Origin: an uncultured Saprospiraceae bacterium
Lineage (GTDB): Bacteria > Bacteroidota > Bacteroidia > Chitinophagales > Saprospiraceae
Length of the DNA: 49,158 nt
Assembly: GCA_938018185.1 (NCBI GenBank)
Contig: CALIIW010000131.1
Coordinates: 1-49,158, forward strand
Reading direction: 5' to 3'
Every line of letters starts with the position of its first letter. The first letter of the stretch is position 1. A program made the position numbers and the translations under genes. Of the stretch, positions 26,180 to 35,097 are shown one piece after another. Under the pieces are notes generated by a model, which saw only the letters and a list, made by a program, of their open reading frames with translations, ran no database searches and had not been told where the DNA came from.

Positions 26180-26584
26180 ATGGCAGTAACGGATACTATT
26201 GCGGACTATTTAACAAGAATTAGAAATGCTCACCATGCAGGTCATCGTGTTGTAGAGATTCCTTCTTCTAAGATGAAAAAGAGTATTACTGAAATCTTAT
26301 ACGATAGCGGTTACATACTTAAGTATAAGTTTGATGATGAAGCTGGTAAACAAGGAGTCATCAAGATTGCATTAAAGTATGACAATGATACTAGAAGTCC
26401 AGCAATCACAAAATTGGGAAGAATAAGTAAACCTGGTTATAGAAGATACTCTCCAAGTAAGGAAGTTCCTATGATTATTAATGGTTTAGGAATTTGTATA
26501 GTAAGTACTTCAAAAGGTCTTATGACCGGTAAGAGAGCGAAAGCAGAGAATGTAGGAGGAGAAGTACTATGTTTCGTTCATTAG
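26180..26584 (+). CDS. rpsH: Small-subunit ribosomal protein S8
   Basis: 134 residues; binds the central 16S domain and, in E. coli, represses the spc operon. Seen: TDTIADYLTRIRNAHHAGH, RISKPGYRRYSPSKEVP and the end GLMTGKRAKAENVGGEVLCFVH. The E. coli repression site lies in the L5 mRNA; I do not see an obvious equivalent here. 22 bp separate it from rplF. Confidence 0.96.
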   Translation: MAVTDTIADYLTRIRNAHHAGHRVVEIPSSKMKKSITEILYDSGYILKYKFDDEAGKQGVIKIALKYDNDTRSPAITKLGRISKPGYRRYSPSKEVPMIINGLGICIVSTSKGLMTGKRAKAENVGGEVLCFVH

Positions 26585-26606
26585 AATTAGAAATAAATTA
26601 GGAAAA

Positions 26607-27158
26607 ATGTCCAGAATAGGAAAAGCACCAATCAGTATACCTTCAGGCGTCACAATCGATGTTAGTAAAGGAAATATGGTTACTGTTAAGGGACCAAAAG
26701 GTGAATTAAAACAACAGATAGATTCTATATTAACTTTGGATATAGAAGATGGTACCATAGAGCTTAAAAGAGCAAACGACCAACAAAGATCTCGTGCAAT
26801 GCATGGTCTTTATCGTTCTTTGATCTTCAATATGGTTGAAGGGGTAACTAATGGTTGGAAGAAAACATTAGAACTACATGGTGTAGGTTATAGAGCTGCA
26901 AACACAGGTCAACTTTTAGATTTGAGTTTAGGTTATTCTCACCCAGTTATGTTTTATGTACCAGATGAGGTAAAGATAGAAGCTGTAATGGAAAAGGGAC
27001 AACCACCTAAAATCCATTTAGAAAGTATAGACAAGCAATTAATTGGACAGATTGCGGCTAAAATAAGAGCATTTAGAAAACCTGAACCTTACAAAGGAAA
27101 AGGTATTAGATTCGCAGGTGAACAAATTAGACGTAAGCAGGGTAAGACTGCTGGTTAA
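26607..27158 (+). CDS. rplF: Large-subunit ribosomal protein L6
   Basis: 183 residues; two similar domains that bind 23S rRNA near the sarcin-ricin loop. Seen: MSRIGKAPISIPSGV at the start, LHGVGYRAANTGQLLDLSLGYSHPV in the second domain and the end PEPYKGKGIRFAGEQIRRKQGK. Length matches the family (177). Spacing 23 bp to rplR. Confidence 0.96.
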   Translation: MSRIGKAPISIPSGVTIDVSKGNMVTVKGPKGELKQQIDSILTLDIEDGTIELKRANDQQRSRAMHGLYRSLIFNMVEGVTNGWKKTLELHGVGYRAANTGQLLDLSLGYSHPVMFYVPDEVKIEAVMEKGQPPKIHLESIDKQLIGQIAAKIRAFRKPEPYKGKGIRFAGEQIRRKQGKTAG

Positions 27159-27181
27159 TTAAAATAGATAATTTTCTTAAG

Positions 27182-27535
27182 ATGAAACTCAATAAACGAG
27201 ATAAAAGAAAAAGAATACATAAGAGAATTCGTAAGAAGGTCTCTGGAAATTCCAGTACCCCTAGATTATCTGTGTTCAGAAGTAATAAAGGAATCTACTG
27301 TCAATTGATTGATGATATAAATGGCGCTACAATATGTTCGGCTTCTATTAAAGAAGTGAATGTAGCAAGTGGCTCAAATAAAGTCGATCAAGCTAAGGAA
27401 GTTGGAAAACTCATAGCAAAGAAGGCAGCAGAAAATAAAATATCTCAAGCAACATTTGACCGTGCTGGCTACCTATATCATGGTAGAATTAAAGCATTAG
27501 CTGATGCTGCTAGAGAAAATGGACTAATCATATAA
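27182..27535 (+). CDS. rplR: Large-subunit ribosomal protein L18
   Basis: 117 residues; binds 5S rRNA. The basic N terminus ([19 protein letters not shown]) is followed by [18 protein letters not shown] and the end [26 protein letters not shown]. Length equals the E. coli protein. Fourteen bp to rpsE. Confidence 0.96.
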   Translation: MKLNKRDKRKRIHKRIRKKVSGNSSTPRLSVFRSNKGIYCQLIDDINGATICSASIKEVNVASGSNKVDQAKEVGKLIAKKAAENKISQATFDRAGYLYHGRIKALADAARENGLII

Positions 27536-27549
27536 AATATATCCATTCA

Positions 27550-28068
27550 ATGGCTAAAAGAAATCAGCAAAGAGTAAGACCTGCAGAACAGGAACTAAAA
27601 GAAAAATTAGTTAACCTTAATCGTGTGGCGAAAGTAACTAAAGGGGGTAGAACATTCAGTTTTGCAGCAGTAGTTGTGGTTGGTGATGGCAAAGGTACAA
27701 TAGGTCATGGTTTAGGCAAGGCTAGAGATGTATCTGAAGCTATTCAAAAAGGCATTGATGATGCCAAGAAGAATTTAGTGAAGGTTCCTATTGTAAAAGG
27801 AACAATTCCTCATACTCAACTTGGTAAGTATGGTGCTGGGAAGGTTTTAATAAAACCTGCATCAGATGGTACAGGTGTTATTGCTGGTGGAGCCATGAGA
27901 GCTGTACTAGAAATGGCAGGAATTCAAAATATCTTGGCAAAGTCTCAAGGATCTTCAAACCCACATAATGTGGTCAAAGCAACAATTGATGCTTTGAAAA
28001 AGTTAAGATCTCCTGAAATGATTGCTAAGAAAAGAGGAATTTCATTAGACAAGGTTTTTAACGGTTAA
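27550..28068 (+). CDS. rpsE: Small-subunit ribosomal protein S5
   Basis: 172 residues; part of the mRNA entry channel and of translational fidelity. Seen: [38 protein letters not shown], and the C-terminal domain with [19 protein letters not shown]. Spectinomycin-linked loop residues (VTKGGR) look canonical. Spacing 22 bp to rpmD. Confidence 0.96.
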   Translation: MAKRNQQRVRPAEQELKEKLVNLNRVAKVTKGGRTFSFAAVVVVGDGKGTIGHGLGKARDVSEAIQKGIDDAKKNLVKVPIVKGTIPHTQLGKYGAGKVLIKPASDGTGVIAGGAMRAVLEMAGIQNILAKSQGSSNPHNVVKATIDALKKLRSPEMIAKKRGISLDKVFNG

Positions 28069-28090
28069 TAATTTTTAAAGCATTTTAGAA

Positions 28091-28270
28091 ATGGCACGTA
28101 TAAGAATTACTCAAGTAAAAAGTGTGATAGATAGATCGAAGAGACAGAAAGACACGATGGTTGCTTTGGGTTTAAGAAAAATGAATCAGTCCGTTGAACA
28201 CGAAATGACTGATCAAATCAAAGGAATGGTTCGCAAGGTGAATCATTTGATTACTGTAGAAAATATTTAA
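28091..28270 (+). CDS. rpmD: Large-subunit ribosomal protein L30 (short gene)
   Basis: 59 residues, read by eye because the gene is short. The protein begins MARIRITQVKSVIDRSKRQK and contains TMVALGLRKMNQSVEH and the end VNHLITVENI, all matching L30. It lies between rpsE (22 bp) and rplO (22 bp), the canonical place in the spc run. L30 is a small 50S protein dispensable in some bacteria. Confidence 0.93.
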   Translation: MARIRITQVKSVIDRSKRQKDTMVALGLRKMNQSVEHEMTDQIKGMVRKVNHLITVENI

Positions 28271-28292
28271 TACGATATTAAAAAACTAAGTG

Positions 28293-28739
28293 ATGGAACT
28301 TCACAATTTAAGACCTGCAAAAGGAGCTGTCAAAAGCGGAAAGAGAATCGCGAGAGGACAAGGATCTGGTAAAGGTGGTACGTCTACTAGAGGGCATAAA
28401 GGGCAAAAATCAAGATCTGGTTATAGCAAAAAGAGAAATTTTGAAGGTGGGCAAATGCCACTTCAGATGAGATTGCCTAAAAGAGGTTTCAATAGCCCTA
28501 ATAGAGTGAGCTATGTTCCATTAAATTTAAGCCAATTAGTATCCATTTCTGAAAAATACCGTACATCAAAGATTGATATCGAGTTTTTAATAGCAAATGG
28601 GATAGTGAACAAAAATAAGAAAGTGAAAGTACTTGGAAATGGCGAATTGAAAGGGCAGATAGAGGTTCAAGCACATGCTTGTTCAGCAGCTGCAAAAGAA
28701 GCCATCGAAAAGGCTGGAGGAAGTATTACTATCGCTTAA
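28293..28739 (+). CDS. rplO: Large-subunit ribosomal protein L15
   Basis: 148 residues from the ATG at 28293; a GTG one codon earlier (28290) is possible but the family start is MELHNLRPAKGAVKSGKR. The Gly-rich N-terminal extension (GQGSGKGGTSTRGHKGQKSR) threads through 23S rRNA. The C-terminal domain ends EAIEKAGGSITIA. A late 50S assembly protein. Nine bp before secY. Confidence 0.95.
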   Translation: MELHNLRPAKGAVKSGKRIARGQGSGKGGTSTRGHKGQKSRSGYSKKRNFEGGQMPLQMRLPKRGFNSPNRVSYVPLNLSQLVSISEKYRTSKIDIEFLIANGIVNKNKKVKVLGNGELKGQIEVQAHACSAAAKEAIEKAGGSITIA

Positions 28740-28748
28740 ACCGTCAAA

Positions 28749-30107
28749 ATGAAGAATTTTATTCAGACCCTCAAGAATATTTGGAGTATAGAGGAATTAA
28801 GAAACAGAATCTTATTTACTCTAGCAATGCTGTTCGTATACAGAATTGGGTCTTTTGTAATCTTACCTGGTGTAAGTAGAACCGCACTACAAGGTGCAAT
28901 AAGTGATTCCCCAAGTGATTTACTTGGATTGATAAATGTCTTCTCCGGTGGGGCTTTTAAAAATGCTTCAATTTTTGCACTAGGCATAATGCCTTATATA
29001 ACAGCATCAATTATTATTCAACTATTAGGATTTGCTGTTCCTTATTTCCAAAAACTTCAGCAAAAAGAAGGGGAATCTGGTAGAAAGAAAATTACCCAAA
29101 TCACAAGAATATTAACTGTATTCATCACCTTAGTTCAAGGTGCTGGTTACTTATCATATTTACAAACCACTCAAGGAGCAATTAGTCCTAACATAGATAT
29201 GAGTATCTTCTGGATCTCAAATATCATAATACTATGTGCAGGTACAATCTTCGCTATGTGGTTGGGTGAAAAAATTACGGATAAAGGTATTGGAAACGGT
29301 GTTTCTTTGCTTATAACAATCGGTATCATCGCTACTTTGCCTTCTGCAGCAATCGGTGAATTTACTGGCCAAGGTAATCCATTCATGTTTATCTTAGTCA
29401 TTGCAGCTTTCTGCTTGGTGACATTGGCTACCGTATTGATAGTTCAAGGGGTTAGAAAGATTCCAATTCAATTTGCTAAAAGAATTATTGGTAGAGGAAG
29501 CAATCAAATGCCAATGGCCGGAAATAGAGATTATATTCCTGTGAAAGTAAACGCAGCTGGTGTAATGCCAATAATCTTTGCTCAAGCTTTGATGTTTTTA
29601 CCTGGTACAATCATGCAATTCTTTACAGATCCAGCTGCAGCTGCTGGTAATACATGGTTGAATTCACTTAACGATATTACTTCTGTAACATATAATGTGA
29701 TCTACTTTTTGCTAGTTGTTGTATTTACTTATGTATACACAGCTTTATTAGTAAATCCACAGCAATATGCAGAATATTTGAAAAGACAAAACGCATTTAT
29801 ACCAGGTGTTAAACCAGGTAAGAATACGGCAGATTTTATTGATAATGTTACTACTAGAATAACATTGCCAGGATCAATTTTCCTAGGTTTTATTTCCATA
29901 CTACCTGCAATTGTAGCTGGTTTCGGAGTTAACCTTGCACTAGCATTATTCTTTGGTGGAACTTCTCTACTTATCCTAGTAGCTGTTGTTTTAGATACTT
30001 TACAGCAAATTGAAAGTTATCTATTAATGAGAAAATACGACGGTCTTGTTAAATCAGGAAGAATTCAATCAAGAAGTAGAATACAAGGCATCGGTGCTAA
30101 TATGTAG
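28749..30107 (+). CDS. secY: SecY, protein-translocation channel
   Basis: 452 residues; the channel of the Sec translocon in the inner membrane. Ten hydrophobic helices can be read, with family signatures GVMPIIFAQALMFLPG and the plug region GLINVFSGGAFKNASIFALGIMPYI (about residues 60-85). The cytoplasmic C terminus contains RKYDGLVKSGRIQSRSRIQG. It follows rplO by 9 bp. No adk follows, unlike many bacteria; map comes 73 bp later. Confidence 0.96.
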   Translation: MKNFIQTLKNIWSIEELRNRILFTLAMLFVYRIGSFVILPGVSRTALQGAISDSPSDLLGLINVFSGGAFKNASIFALGIMPYITASIIIQLLGFAVPYFQKLQQKEGESGRKKITQITRILTVFITLVQGAGYLSYLQTTQGAISPNIDMSIFWISNIIILCAGTIFAMWLGEKITDKGIGNGVSLLITIGIIATLPSAAIGEFTGQGNPFMFILVIAAFCLVTLATVLIVQGVRKIPIQFAKRIIGRGSNQMPMAGNRDYIPVKVNAAGVMPIIFAQALMFLPGTIMQFFTDPAAAAGNTWLNSLNDITSVTYNVIYFLLVVVFTYVYTALLVNPQQYAEYLKRQNAFIPGVKPGKNTADFIDNVTTRITLPGSIFLGFISILPAIVAGFGVNLALALFFGGTSLLILVAVVLDTLQQIESYLLMRKYDGLVKSGRIQSRSRIQGIGANM

Positions 30108-30180
30108 CACGCACTAATTTGAACAAACTATTTACTCCCTTTAGGGTTGTATTTATATATAAAAGGTACTGACAATTTCT

Positions 30181-31014
30181 ATGAAAGAAATTAAATACAA
30201 GACTGATGAGGAAGTTGAGTTAATTAGGCATAGTTGTCTACTTGTCTGTAAGACATTAGCGCATGTTGCCTCATTAATTAAACCTGGTGTCACAGGAAAG
30301 TACCTAGACAAAGAAGCAGAAGCATTAATACGAGATCATAAAGCAATTCCAGCTTTTAAAGATTATCGAGGCTTTCCTGCTTCTTTGTGCATTTCAGTAA
30401 ATGAACAAGTCGTTCACGGAATTCCAACAGATATAGAATTTAAAAGCGGAGATATTGTTTCTGTAGATTGCGGAACTTACATCAATCAGTTTTATGGTGA
30501 TTCTGCCTATACTTTTGCTTTAGGAGAGGTTTCAGCTGATGTAATGCAATTACTCGAAGTTACAAACACTTCCCTTTATAAAGGCATAGGCGCAGCTGTA
30601 CATGGAAAGCATATAGGCGATATAGGCTATCACGTACAATCTTATTGTGAGAATGAATATAAGTATGGGGTAGTAAGAGAACTTGTTGGTCATGGTATCG
30701 GAATGGAGCTACATGAGCCACCAGAAGTACCAAACTATGGTAGAAGAGGAAAGGGGAAATTGTTGAAAGAGGGCTTAGTAATAGCCATCGAGCCAATGAT
30801 AAATATGGGAACCAAAGATGTTAAACAACTTGATGATGGCTGGACCATAATAAGTAAAGATAAAACACCTTCAGCACACTACGAACATACGATTTGTGTG
30901 AGAAAAGGAAAGGCTGATATATTATCAGACCATAGCCTGATAGAAGCTGAAATTATTAAAAATACCGAAGTAAGAACGGTAGCAATAAGGAAAGAGGCAC
31001 TAGTTAACGTCTAG
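30181..31014 (+). CDS. map: Type I methionine aminopeptidase
   Basis: 277 residues; removes the initiator Met from new proteins. All five metal ligands are seen: Asp in VDCGTYI, Asp in GDSAYTF, His in VGHGIG, Glu in IAIEPMI and Glu in HYEHTICV. The N terminus lacks a zinc finger, so it is the short bacterial type. At 277 it is slightly longer than E. coli (264), with a C-terminal tail. A promoter-like element for infA begins just past its stop. Confidence 0.95.
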   Translation: MKEIKYKTDEEVELIRHSCLLVCKTLAHVASLIKPGVTGKYLDKEAEALIRDHKAIPAFKDYRGFPASLCISVNEQVVHGIPTDIEFKSGDIVSVDCGTYINQFYGDSAYTFALGEVSADVMQLLEVTNTSLYKGIGAAVHGKHIGDIGYHVQSYCENEYKYGVVRELVGHGIGMELHEPPEVPNYGRRGKGKLLKEGLVIAIEPMINMGTKDVKQLDDGWTIISKDKTPSAHYEHTICVRKGKADILSDHSLIEAEIIKNTEVRTVAIRKEALVNV

Positions 31015-31049
31015 ATGTCCAAAATTTAAGCATTGTATCAAAAATTTTG

Positions 31050-31057
31050 TATCTTTG
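31050..31057 (+). promoter_or_regulatory. Promoter -7 element before infA
   Basis: TATCTTTG is an exact TAnnTTTG, 18 bp before the infA ATG at 31076. The upstream box is weak (TTTA at 31025-31028), so it probably adds expression of infA through rplQ to read-through from upstream. Confidence 0.5.
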
Positions 31058-31075
31058 CACTCCGAAATTTAAAAT

Positions 31076-31294
31076 ATGGCGAAACAAGACCTTATCAAAC
31101 AGGACGGGATTATTGAGGAAGCATTATCGAATGCTATGTTTAGGGTTCGCCTTGAAAATGACCATAAAATTGTGGCGACAATCTCAGGAAAAATGAGAAT
31201 GCACTACATCAGAATATTACCGGGAGACAAGGTGGCAGTAGAAATGTCACCATATGATCTTTCAAGAGGTAGAATAACATATAGGTACAAATAA
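31076..31294 (+). CDS. infA: Translation initiation factor IF-1
   Basis: 72 residues, the same length as in E. coli; OB-fold protein that blocks the A site during initiation. Seen: [47 protein letters not shown] and the end GRITYRYK. It lies downstream of map in the usual Bacteroidota order infA-rpmJ-rpsM. Confidence 0.96.
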   Translation: MAKQDLIKQDGIIEEALSNAMFRVRLENDHKIVATISGKMRMHYIRILPGDKVAVEMSPYDLSRGRITYRYK

Positions 31295-31313
31295 TAATTA
31301 AATTAAAAATATT

Positions 31314-31430
31314 ATGAAAGTCAGAGCTTCAATTAAAAAGAGATCTGCTGAGTGTAAGATTGTGAGGAGAAAAGGAAAGCTGTACATCATTAACAAAAAG
31401 AATCCTAGATTCAAGCAAAGACAAGGATAA
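31314..31430 (+). CDS. rpmJ: Large-subunit ribosomal protein L36, non-zinc form (short gene)
   Basis: 38 residues, read by eye from ATG at 31314 to TAA at 31428-31430. It begins [20 protein letters not shown] and ends PRFKQRQG. The family's zinc ligands (C, C, C, H) are mostly replaced; only one Cys (14) remains, so this is the zinc-free form. Nineteen bp after infA and 12 bp before rpsM. Confidence 0.93.
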   Translation: MKVRASIKKRSAECKIVRRKGKLYIINKKNPRFKQRQG

Positions 31431-31442
31431 AAACAAGAAATT

Positions 31443-31820
31443 ATGGCTAGAATTGCAGGTATAGAATTACCAAGAAATAAAAGAGGAATCATCGGCCTTA
31501 CCTACATTTATGGTATTGGGCCTTCTCGTGCTAAAAAGATTCTTACTGAAACAGGTATAGATGAAAGCACTAAAATCACAGATTGGAATGATTCCAATAT
31601 CAAAGCTATTTCTGGATACATTCAAAACACTTTTAAAGTAGAAGGTGAATTGCGTTCTGAAGTTCAAACCAACATCAAGAGATTGATGGATATTGGTTGT
31701 TACAGAGGTCTTAGACACAGAAAAGGCTTGCCTTTAAGAGGTCAAAGAACTCAGACGAACGCAAGAACCAGAAAAGGAAAGCGTAAGACTGTTGCTAACA
31801 AGAAGAAGGCAACTAAATAA
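31443..31820 (+). CDS. rpsM: Small-subunit ribosomal protein S13
   Basis: 125 residues; sits in the 30S head and bridges to L5 of the 50S. Seen: [26 protein letters not shown] (helix-turn region), [17 protein letters not shown] and the basic tail [20 protein letters not shown], which contacts P-site tRNA. Length is slightly above E. coli 118. First gene of the alpha-type set. Confidence 0.96.
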   Translation: MARIAGIELPRNKRGIIGLTYIYGIGPSRAKKILTETGIDESTKITDWNDSNIKAISGYIQNTFKVEGELRSEVQTNIKRLMDIGCYRGLRHRKGLPLRGQRTQTNARTRKGKRKTVANKKKATK

Positions 31821-31857
31821 TTGAATTAGACTTAACTGAATTAAAAATAATAGTCTT

Positions 31858-32244
31858 ATGGCTAAAGGTAAAAAAGTTAAAAAAAGAAAAGTAAAAGTTG
31901 ACACGGAAGGAAAAGTATTCATCCAGGCTTCTTTTAACAATATCATTGTCTCTATGACCAACAAATCTGGTCAAGTGATTTCTTGGGCTTCTGCTGGTAA
32001 AGCTGGTTTTAGAGGATCTAAGAAAAATACACCTTACGCTGCGCAAGTAGCTGCTAGTGATGCTGGACAAGTCGCTTTTGATGCTGGAATGAGAACAGCA
32101 GTAGTATTTGTGAAAGGACCAGGTGCTGGAAGAGAAGCTGCAATTAGAGCTATCGATGGTGTTGGTATTAAAGTTTCAAAAATTAAAGACGTAACTCCTA
32201 TTCCTCATAACGGATGTCGTCCATCAAAAAGAAGAAGAGTTTAA
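31858..32244 (+). CDS. rpsK: Small-subunit ribosomal protein S11
   Basis: 128 residues; lines the 30S platform near the mRNA exit. Seen: [41 protein letters not shown], and the end [17 protein letters not shown]. Length matches the family. Starts 37 bp after rpsM; 22 bp to rpsD. Confidence 0.96.
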   Translation: MAKGKKVKKRKVKVDTEGKVFIQASFNNIIVSMTNKSGQVISWASAGKAGFRGSKKNTPYAAQVAASDAGQVAFDAGMRTAVVFVKGPGAGREAAIRAIDGVGIKVSKIKDVTPIPHNGCRPSKRRRV

Positions 32245-32266
32245 TCTCTATTAAAGATTTAGAAAT

Positions 32267-32875
32267 ATGGCACGGTATACAGGACCTAGAACAAAAAAAG
32301 CAAGAAGTTTCGGAGAAGCTATTTTTGGCTTTGATAGAGCTTTTGAAAAAAGAAAATATCCGCCTGGACAACATGGCAATGGTAAGAGAAGAAAACAAAA
32401 ATCTGATTATGCCAGCCAGTTGAAGGAAAAGCAAAAAGCTAAGTACACTTATGGTGTATTAGAAAAGCAGTTTAGAAATTTATTTGAATCTGCTAATGCT
32501 AAGTCTGGAGTTACAGGTGAAATTCTTTTACAATTTTTGGAAGCTAGATTAGATAATACAGTTTACAGACTTGGTCTTGCACCAACAAGAAGAGCTGCAA
32601 GACAATTGGTTTCACACAAACACATTTTATTAAATGGTGTGATTAATAATATTGCTTCTGCACAATTAAAGCCTGGCGATGTTGTTTCTGTTAGAGGCAA
32701 ATCAAAGTCTTTAGGTGTTATTCAAGACATCAATGGTTCTGGTGAAGCAAAAAAATACAGTTGGGTTGAATACAATGCTGATAAGATGGAAGGTGTATTT
32801 TTAGAATATCCTCCAAAAGAGCAAATACCTGAAAAAATAAACGAACAATTAATTGTAGAACTTTACTCTAAGTAA
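32267..32875 (+). CDS. rpsD: Small-subunit ribosomal protein S4 (non-zinc form)
   Basis: 202 residues; primary 16S rRNA binder and, in E. coli, repressor of the alpha operon. No Cys is present, so it is the zinc-free form. Seen: [50 protein letters not shown] (S4 RNA-binding domain) and [16 protein letters not shown] at the end. Spacing 49 bp to rpoA. Confidence 0.96.
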   Translation: MARYTGPRTKKARSFGEAIFGFDRAFEKRKYPPGQHGNGKRRKQKSDYASQLKEKQKAKYTYGVLEKQFRNLFESANAKSGVTGEILLQFLEARLDNTVYRLGLAPTRRAARQLVSHKHILLNGVINNIASAQLKPGDVVSVRGKSKSLGVIQDINGSGEAKKYSWVEYNADKMEGVFLEYPPKEQIPEKINEQLIVELYSK

Positions 32876-32924
32876 ACCCGCAATTATATTTAGTCATCAT
32901 TAATTCCTCATTAACGTTAAACCT

Positions 32925-33923
32925 ATGAGTATTCTTAATTTTCAACAACCAGACAAGATTATTCTTCAAAAAGCTACCGACTTCGAAGGTATTTTTGAAT
33001 TCAAACCTCTTGAGCCTGGATTTGGTCAAACAATAGGAAACTCAATACGAAGAGTTTTGCTTTCTTCACTTGAAGGTTTTGCCATTTCTGCGGTAAGAAT
33101 TGCCGGTGTTGATCATGAATTTTCTACCATCAAAGGAGTTGTACAGGATATGGTAGATATCGTGCTTAACCTAAAGCAAGTTAGAATTAAGCAACTTATT
33201 GCTGATGACGATCTTTTCTCTGAAAAGATTTATATGACTATCAGTGGTAAAGAAGAATTTAGAGCTGGCGATATCGAAGAACATACAAATGTTTTCAAGG
33301 TAATGAACCCAGATCTTTTGATCTGCAACATGGAGCCATTCGTAAATATGGAAATAGAATTTACCGTAACCAAAGGTAGAGGATACAAACCAGCAGACGA
33401 AAATTTACCAAAAGATGCACCTATCGGCGTAATACCTATTGATGCTATCTATACTCCAATAAAGAATGTAGCTTATAAAGTGGGCAATACCAGAGTTGGT
33501 CAAAGAACCGATTATGAAAAATTAACACTTGAAGTAGTTACTGATGGTACAATTCATCCTGAAGATGCTGTCAAAGAAGCATCTAGAATTTTAATTCAGC
33601 ATCTAATGTTGATTACGGATGAAAACATCACATTCGATTCTGAAAAGGATAGAGAAGACAACATAGTTGATGAGCATATTTTACATATGCGTAAACTATT
33701 AAAGACTTCTTTAGAAGATTTAGACCTTTCTGTAAGAGCATACAATTGCTTGAAAGCTGCTAAAATCAATTCTCTAGGAGAAATGGTAAAATACGATACA
33801 CACGAATTACTTAAGTTCAGAAACTTTGGTAAGAAATCATTAGTCGAGATTGAAGAATTGTTGACTGAGAAAGGACTTACTTTTGGAATGGACTTATCAA
33901 AGTATAAATTAGACGAAGAGTAA
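32925..33923 (+). CDS. rpoA: RNA polymerase alpha subunit
   Basis: 332 residues; assembly platform of RNA polymerase. N-terminal domain about 1-230 with LEPGFGQTIGNSIRRVLLSSLEGFAI (alpha dimer contact), and a C-terminal domain about 250-320 with SVRAYNCLK, which keeps the Arg and Asn of the E. coli UP-element contact. Length matches other Bacteroidota. A 10-bp hairpin begins at its stop codon, and rplQ follows 119 bp later, the longest gap of the cluster. Confidence 0.97.
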   Translation: MSILNFQQPDKIILQKATDFEGIFEFKPLEPGFGQTIGNSIRRVLLSSLEGFAISAVRIAGVDHEFSTIKGVVQDMVDIVLNLKQVRIKQLIADDDLFSEKIYMTISGKEEFRAGDIEEHTNVFKVMNPDLLICNMEPFVNMEIEFTVTKGRGYKPADENLPKDAPIGVIPIDAIYTPIKNVAYKVGNTRVGQRTDYEKLTLEVVTDGTIHPEDAVKEASRILIQHLMLITDENITFDSEKDREDNIVDEHILHMRKLLKTSLEDLDLSVRAYNCLKAAKINSLGEMVKYDTHELLKFRNFGKKSLVEIEELLTEKGLTFGMDLSKYKLDEE

Positions 33924-33943
33924 AGTCTAAATTTTAGACTTTA
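33921..33943 (+). repeat. Hairpin starting at the rpoA stop codon
   Basis: TAAAGTCTAA (33921-33930) and TTAGACTTTA (33934-33943) form a perfect 10-bp stem with a 3-nt loop. No T-run follows, so it is not a classical terminator. It could protect the rpoA 3' end or partly reduce read-through to rplQ (inference). Confidence 0.5.
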
Positions 33944-34042
33944 TTCAGAGTAGTTTAATAACAATATTTTTTGCAATTATAGACTCCCTTATTTAGGATG
34001 CTGTCCATGTTGCGAGGTTAAAAATTTTTAAAACTAAATGTC

Positions 34043-34984
34043 ATGAGACACGGAAAAAAGAACAACCATTTAAGTAGAAAAACTGGACACAGAAAAGCCC
34101 TACTTAAAAACTTAGCGATCAATTTGATTGAGCACAAAAGAATCAATACTACCTTAGCAAAAGCAAAAGCGCTTCGTAAATACGTTGAACCTCTCGTGAC
34201 AAAAGGAAAAACTAATTCTACACATTCAAGAAGAGTAGTCTTTAGTTATTTACAAAATAAAGAAGCAGTTGAAGAACTATTTACAACAATTGCTGAGAAA
34301 GTGGCTGACAGACCTGGAGGTTATGTCAGAGTAATAAAAACTGGATATAGAAAAGGAGATGCAGCTGAAATCGCAATGATTGAGTTTGTTGACTTTAATA
34401 CGCTATATAGTGGTGCCTCTTCAACTGCAGGAGCAGCAACTACGAAGAAGAAGAGAACACGTAGAGGAAAGAGCAAAACTTCTGATACCGCAACGGACAA
34501 ATCAACTGATACATCTTCAGCTAAGAAAACAACTGCAGCTACTGCTGTGACTACCGCTGCTGCCGCAACAACAGCTAAAGTAGTTGAGACTAAAGCAGAG
34601 GTTGTGGAAAAAGTAGTTGAAACTAAAGCAGAAGTTGTAGAGAAAGTAGTAGAGAAGGTAGAACCTGTTAAAGCAGATGTCAAGGAAACAGTTGAAGCAA
34701 CTCCTGAAAAAGTTGTGGCTGCAGAACCTGATGATCTTAAAAAGATTGAGGGCATCGGGCCAAAAATTGCAGAAATATTAAACGCTGCAGGAATTACTAC
34801 TTTTGCAAAATTAGCAGATACTACTCCGGACAAGATCAAAGAATTAATGACGGAAGCTGGACCAAGATTCGCATCTCACGATCCTACTACATGGCCTAAA
34901 CAATCTAAAATGGCCGCTGACGGTGAATGGGAAGCTCTTGAAAAATGGCAGGACGAATTAGACGGAGGAAAAGTTGTAGATTAA
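34043..34984 (+). CDS. rplQ: Large-subunit ribosomal protein L17 with HhH-domain extension
   Basis: 313 residues; the L17 core (about 1-118: [24 protein letters not shown]...) fills the usual place near the exit tunnel. The rest is unusual. Residues 119-229 form a low-complexity linker rich in Ala, Thr, Lys, Val and Glu with repeats of [11 protein letters not shown]. Residues 230-313 form a helix-hairpin-helix-like domain ([20 protein letters not shown]) ending in [11 protein letters not shown] and [16 protein letters not shown] typical bacterial L17 is about 120-130. The frame is uninterrupted. A strong terminator follows. Confidence 0.95.
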   Translation: MRHGKKNNHLSRKTGHRKALLKNLAINLIEHKRINTTLAKAKALRKYVEPLVTKGKTNSTHSRRVVFSYLQNKEAVEELFTTIAEKVADRPGGYVRVIKTGYRKGDAAEIAMIEFVDFNTLYSGASSTAGAATTKKKRTRRGKSKTSDTATDKSTDTSSAKKTTAATAVTTAAAATTAKVVETKAEVVEKVVETKAEVVEKVVEKVEPVKADVKETVEATPEKVVAAEPDDLKKIEGIGPKIAEILNAAGITTFAKLADTTPDKIKELMTEAGPRFASHDPTTWPKQSKMAADGEWEALEKWQDELDGGKVVD

Positions 34985-35022
34985 TAAATATCTAGATCAT
35001 GTACTCTATTTGAAATAAAATT

Positions 35023-35060
35023 AAAAAGGCAATATCATTTCGGGTATTGCCTTTTTTTTT
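35023..35060 (+). terminator. Terminator of the ribosomal cluster
   Basis: AAAAAGGCAATA (35023-35034) pairs with TATTGCCTTTTT (35045-35056), followed by TTTT. It lies 38 bp after the rplQ stop, and the next gene starts 38 bp later. Confidence 0.88.
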
Positions 35061-35097
35061 GTGTTGTTCAATATTATCTTAGCAGAAAATTAATAGT

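Noticed and set aside
30137..30146. CCCT/AGGG mini-hairpin between secY and map
   Set aside because: Only 4 bp of stem and no T-run; probably chance.
34321..34839. A 172-codon open frame on the minus strand opposite rplQ
   Set aside because: It mirrors the low-complexity Ala/Thr/Val-rich linker of L17; the predicted product is Val/Ser/Thr-only sequence with no family signal.
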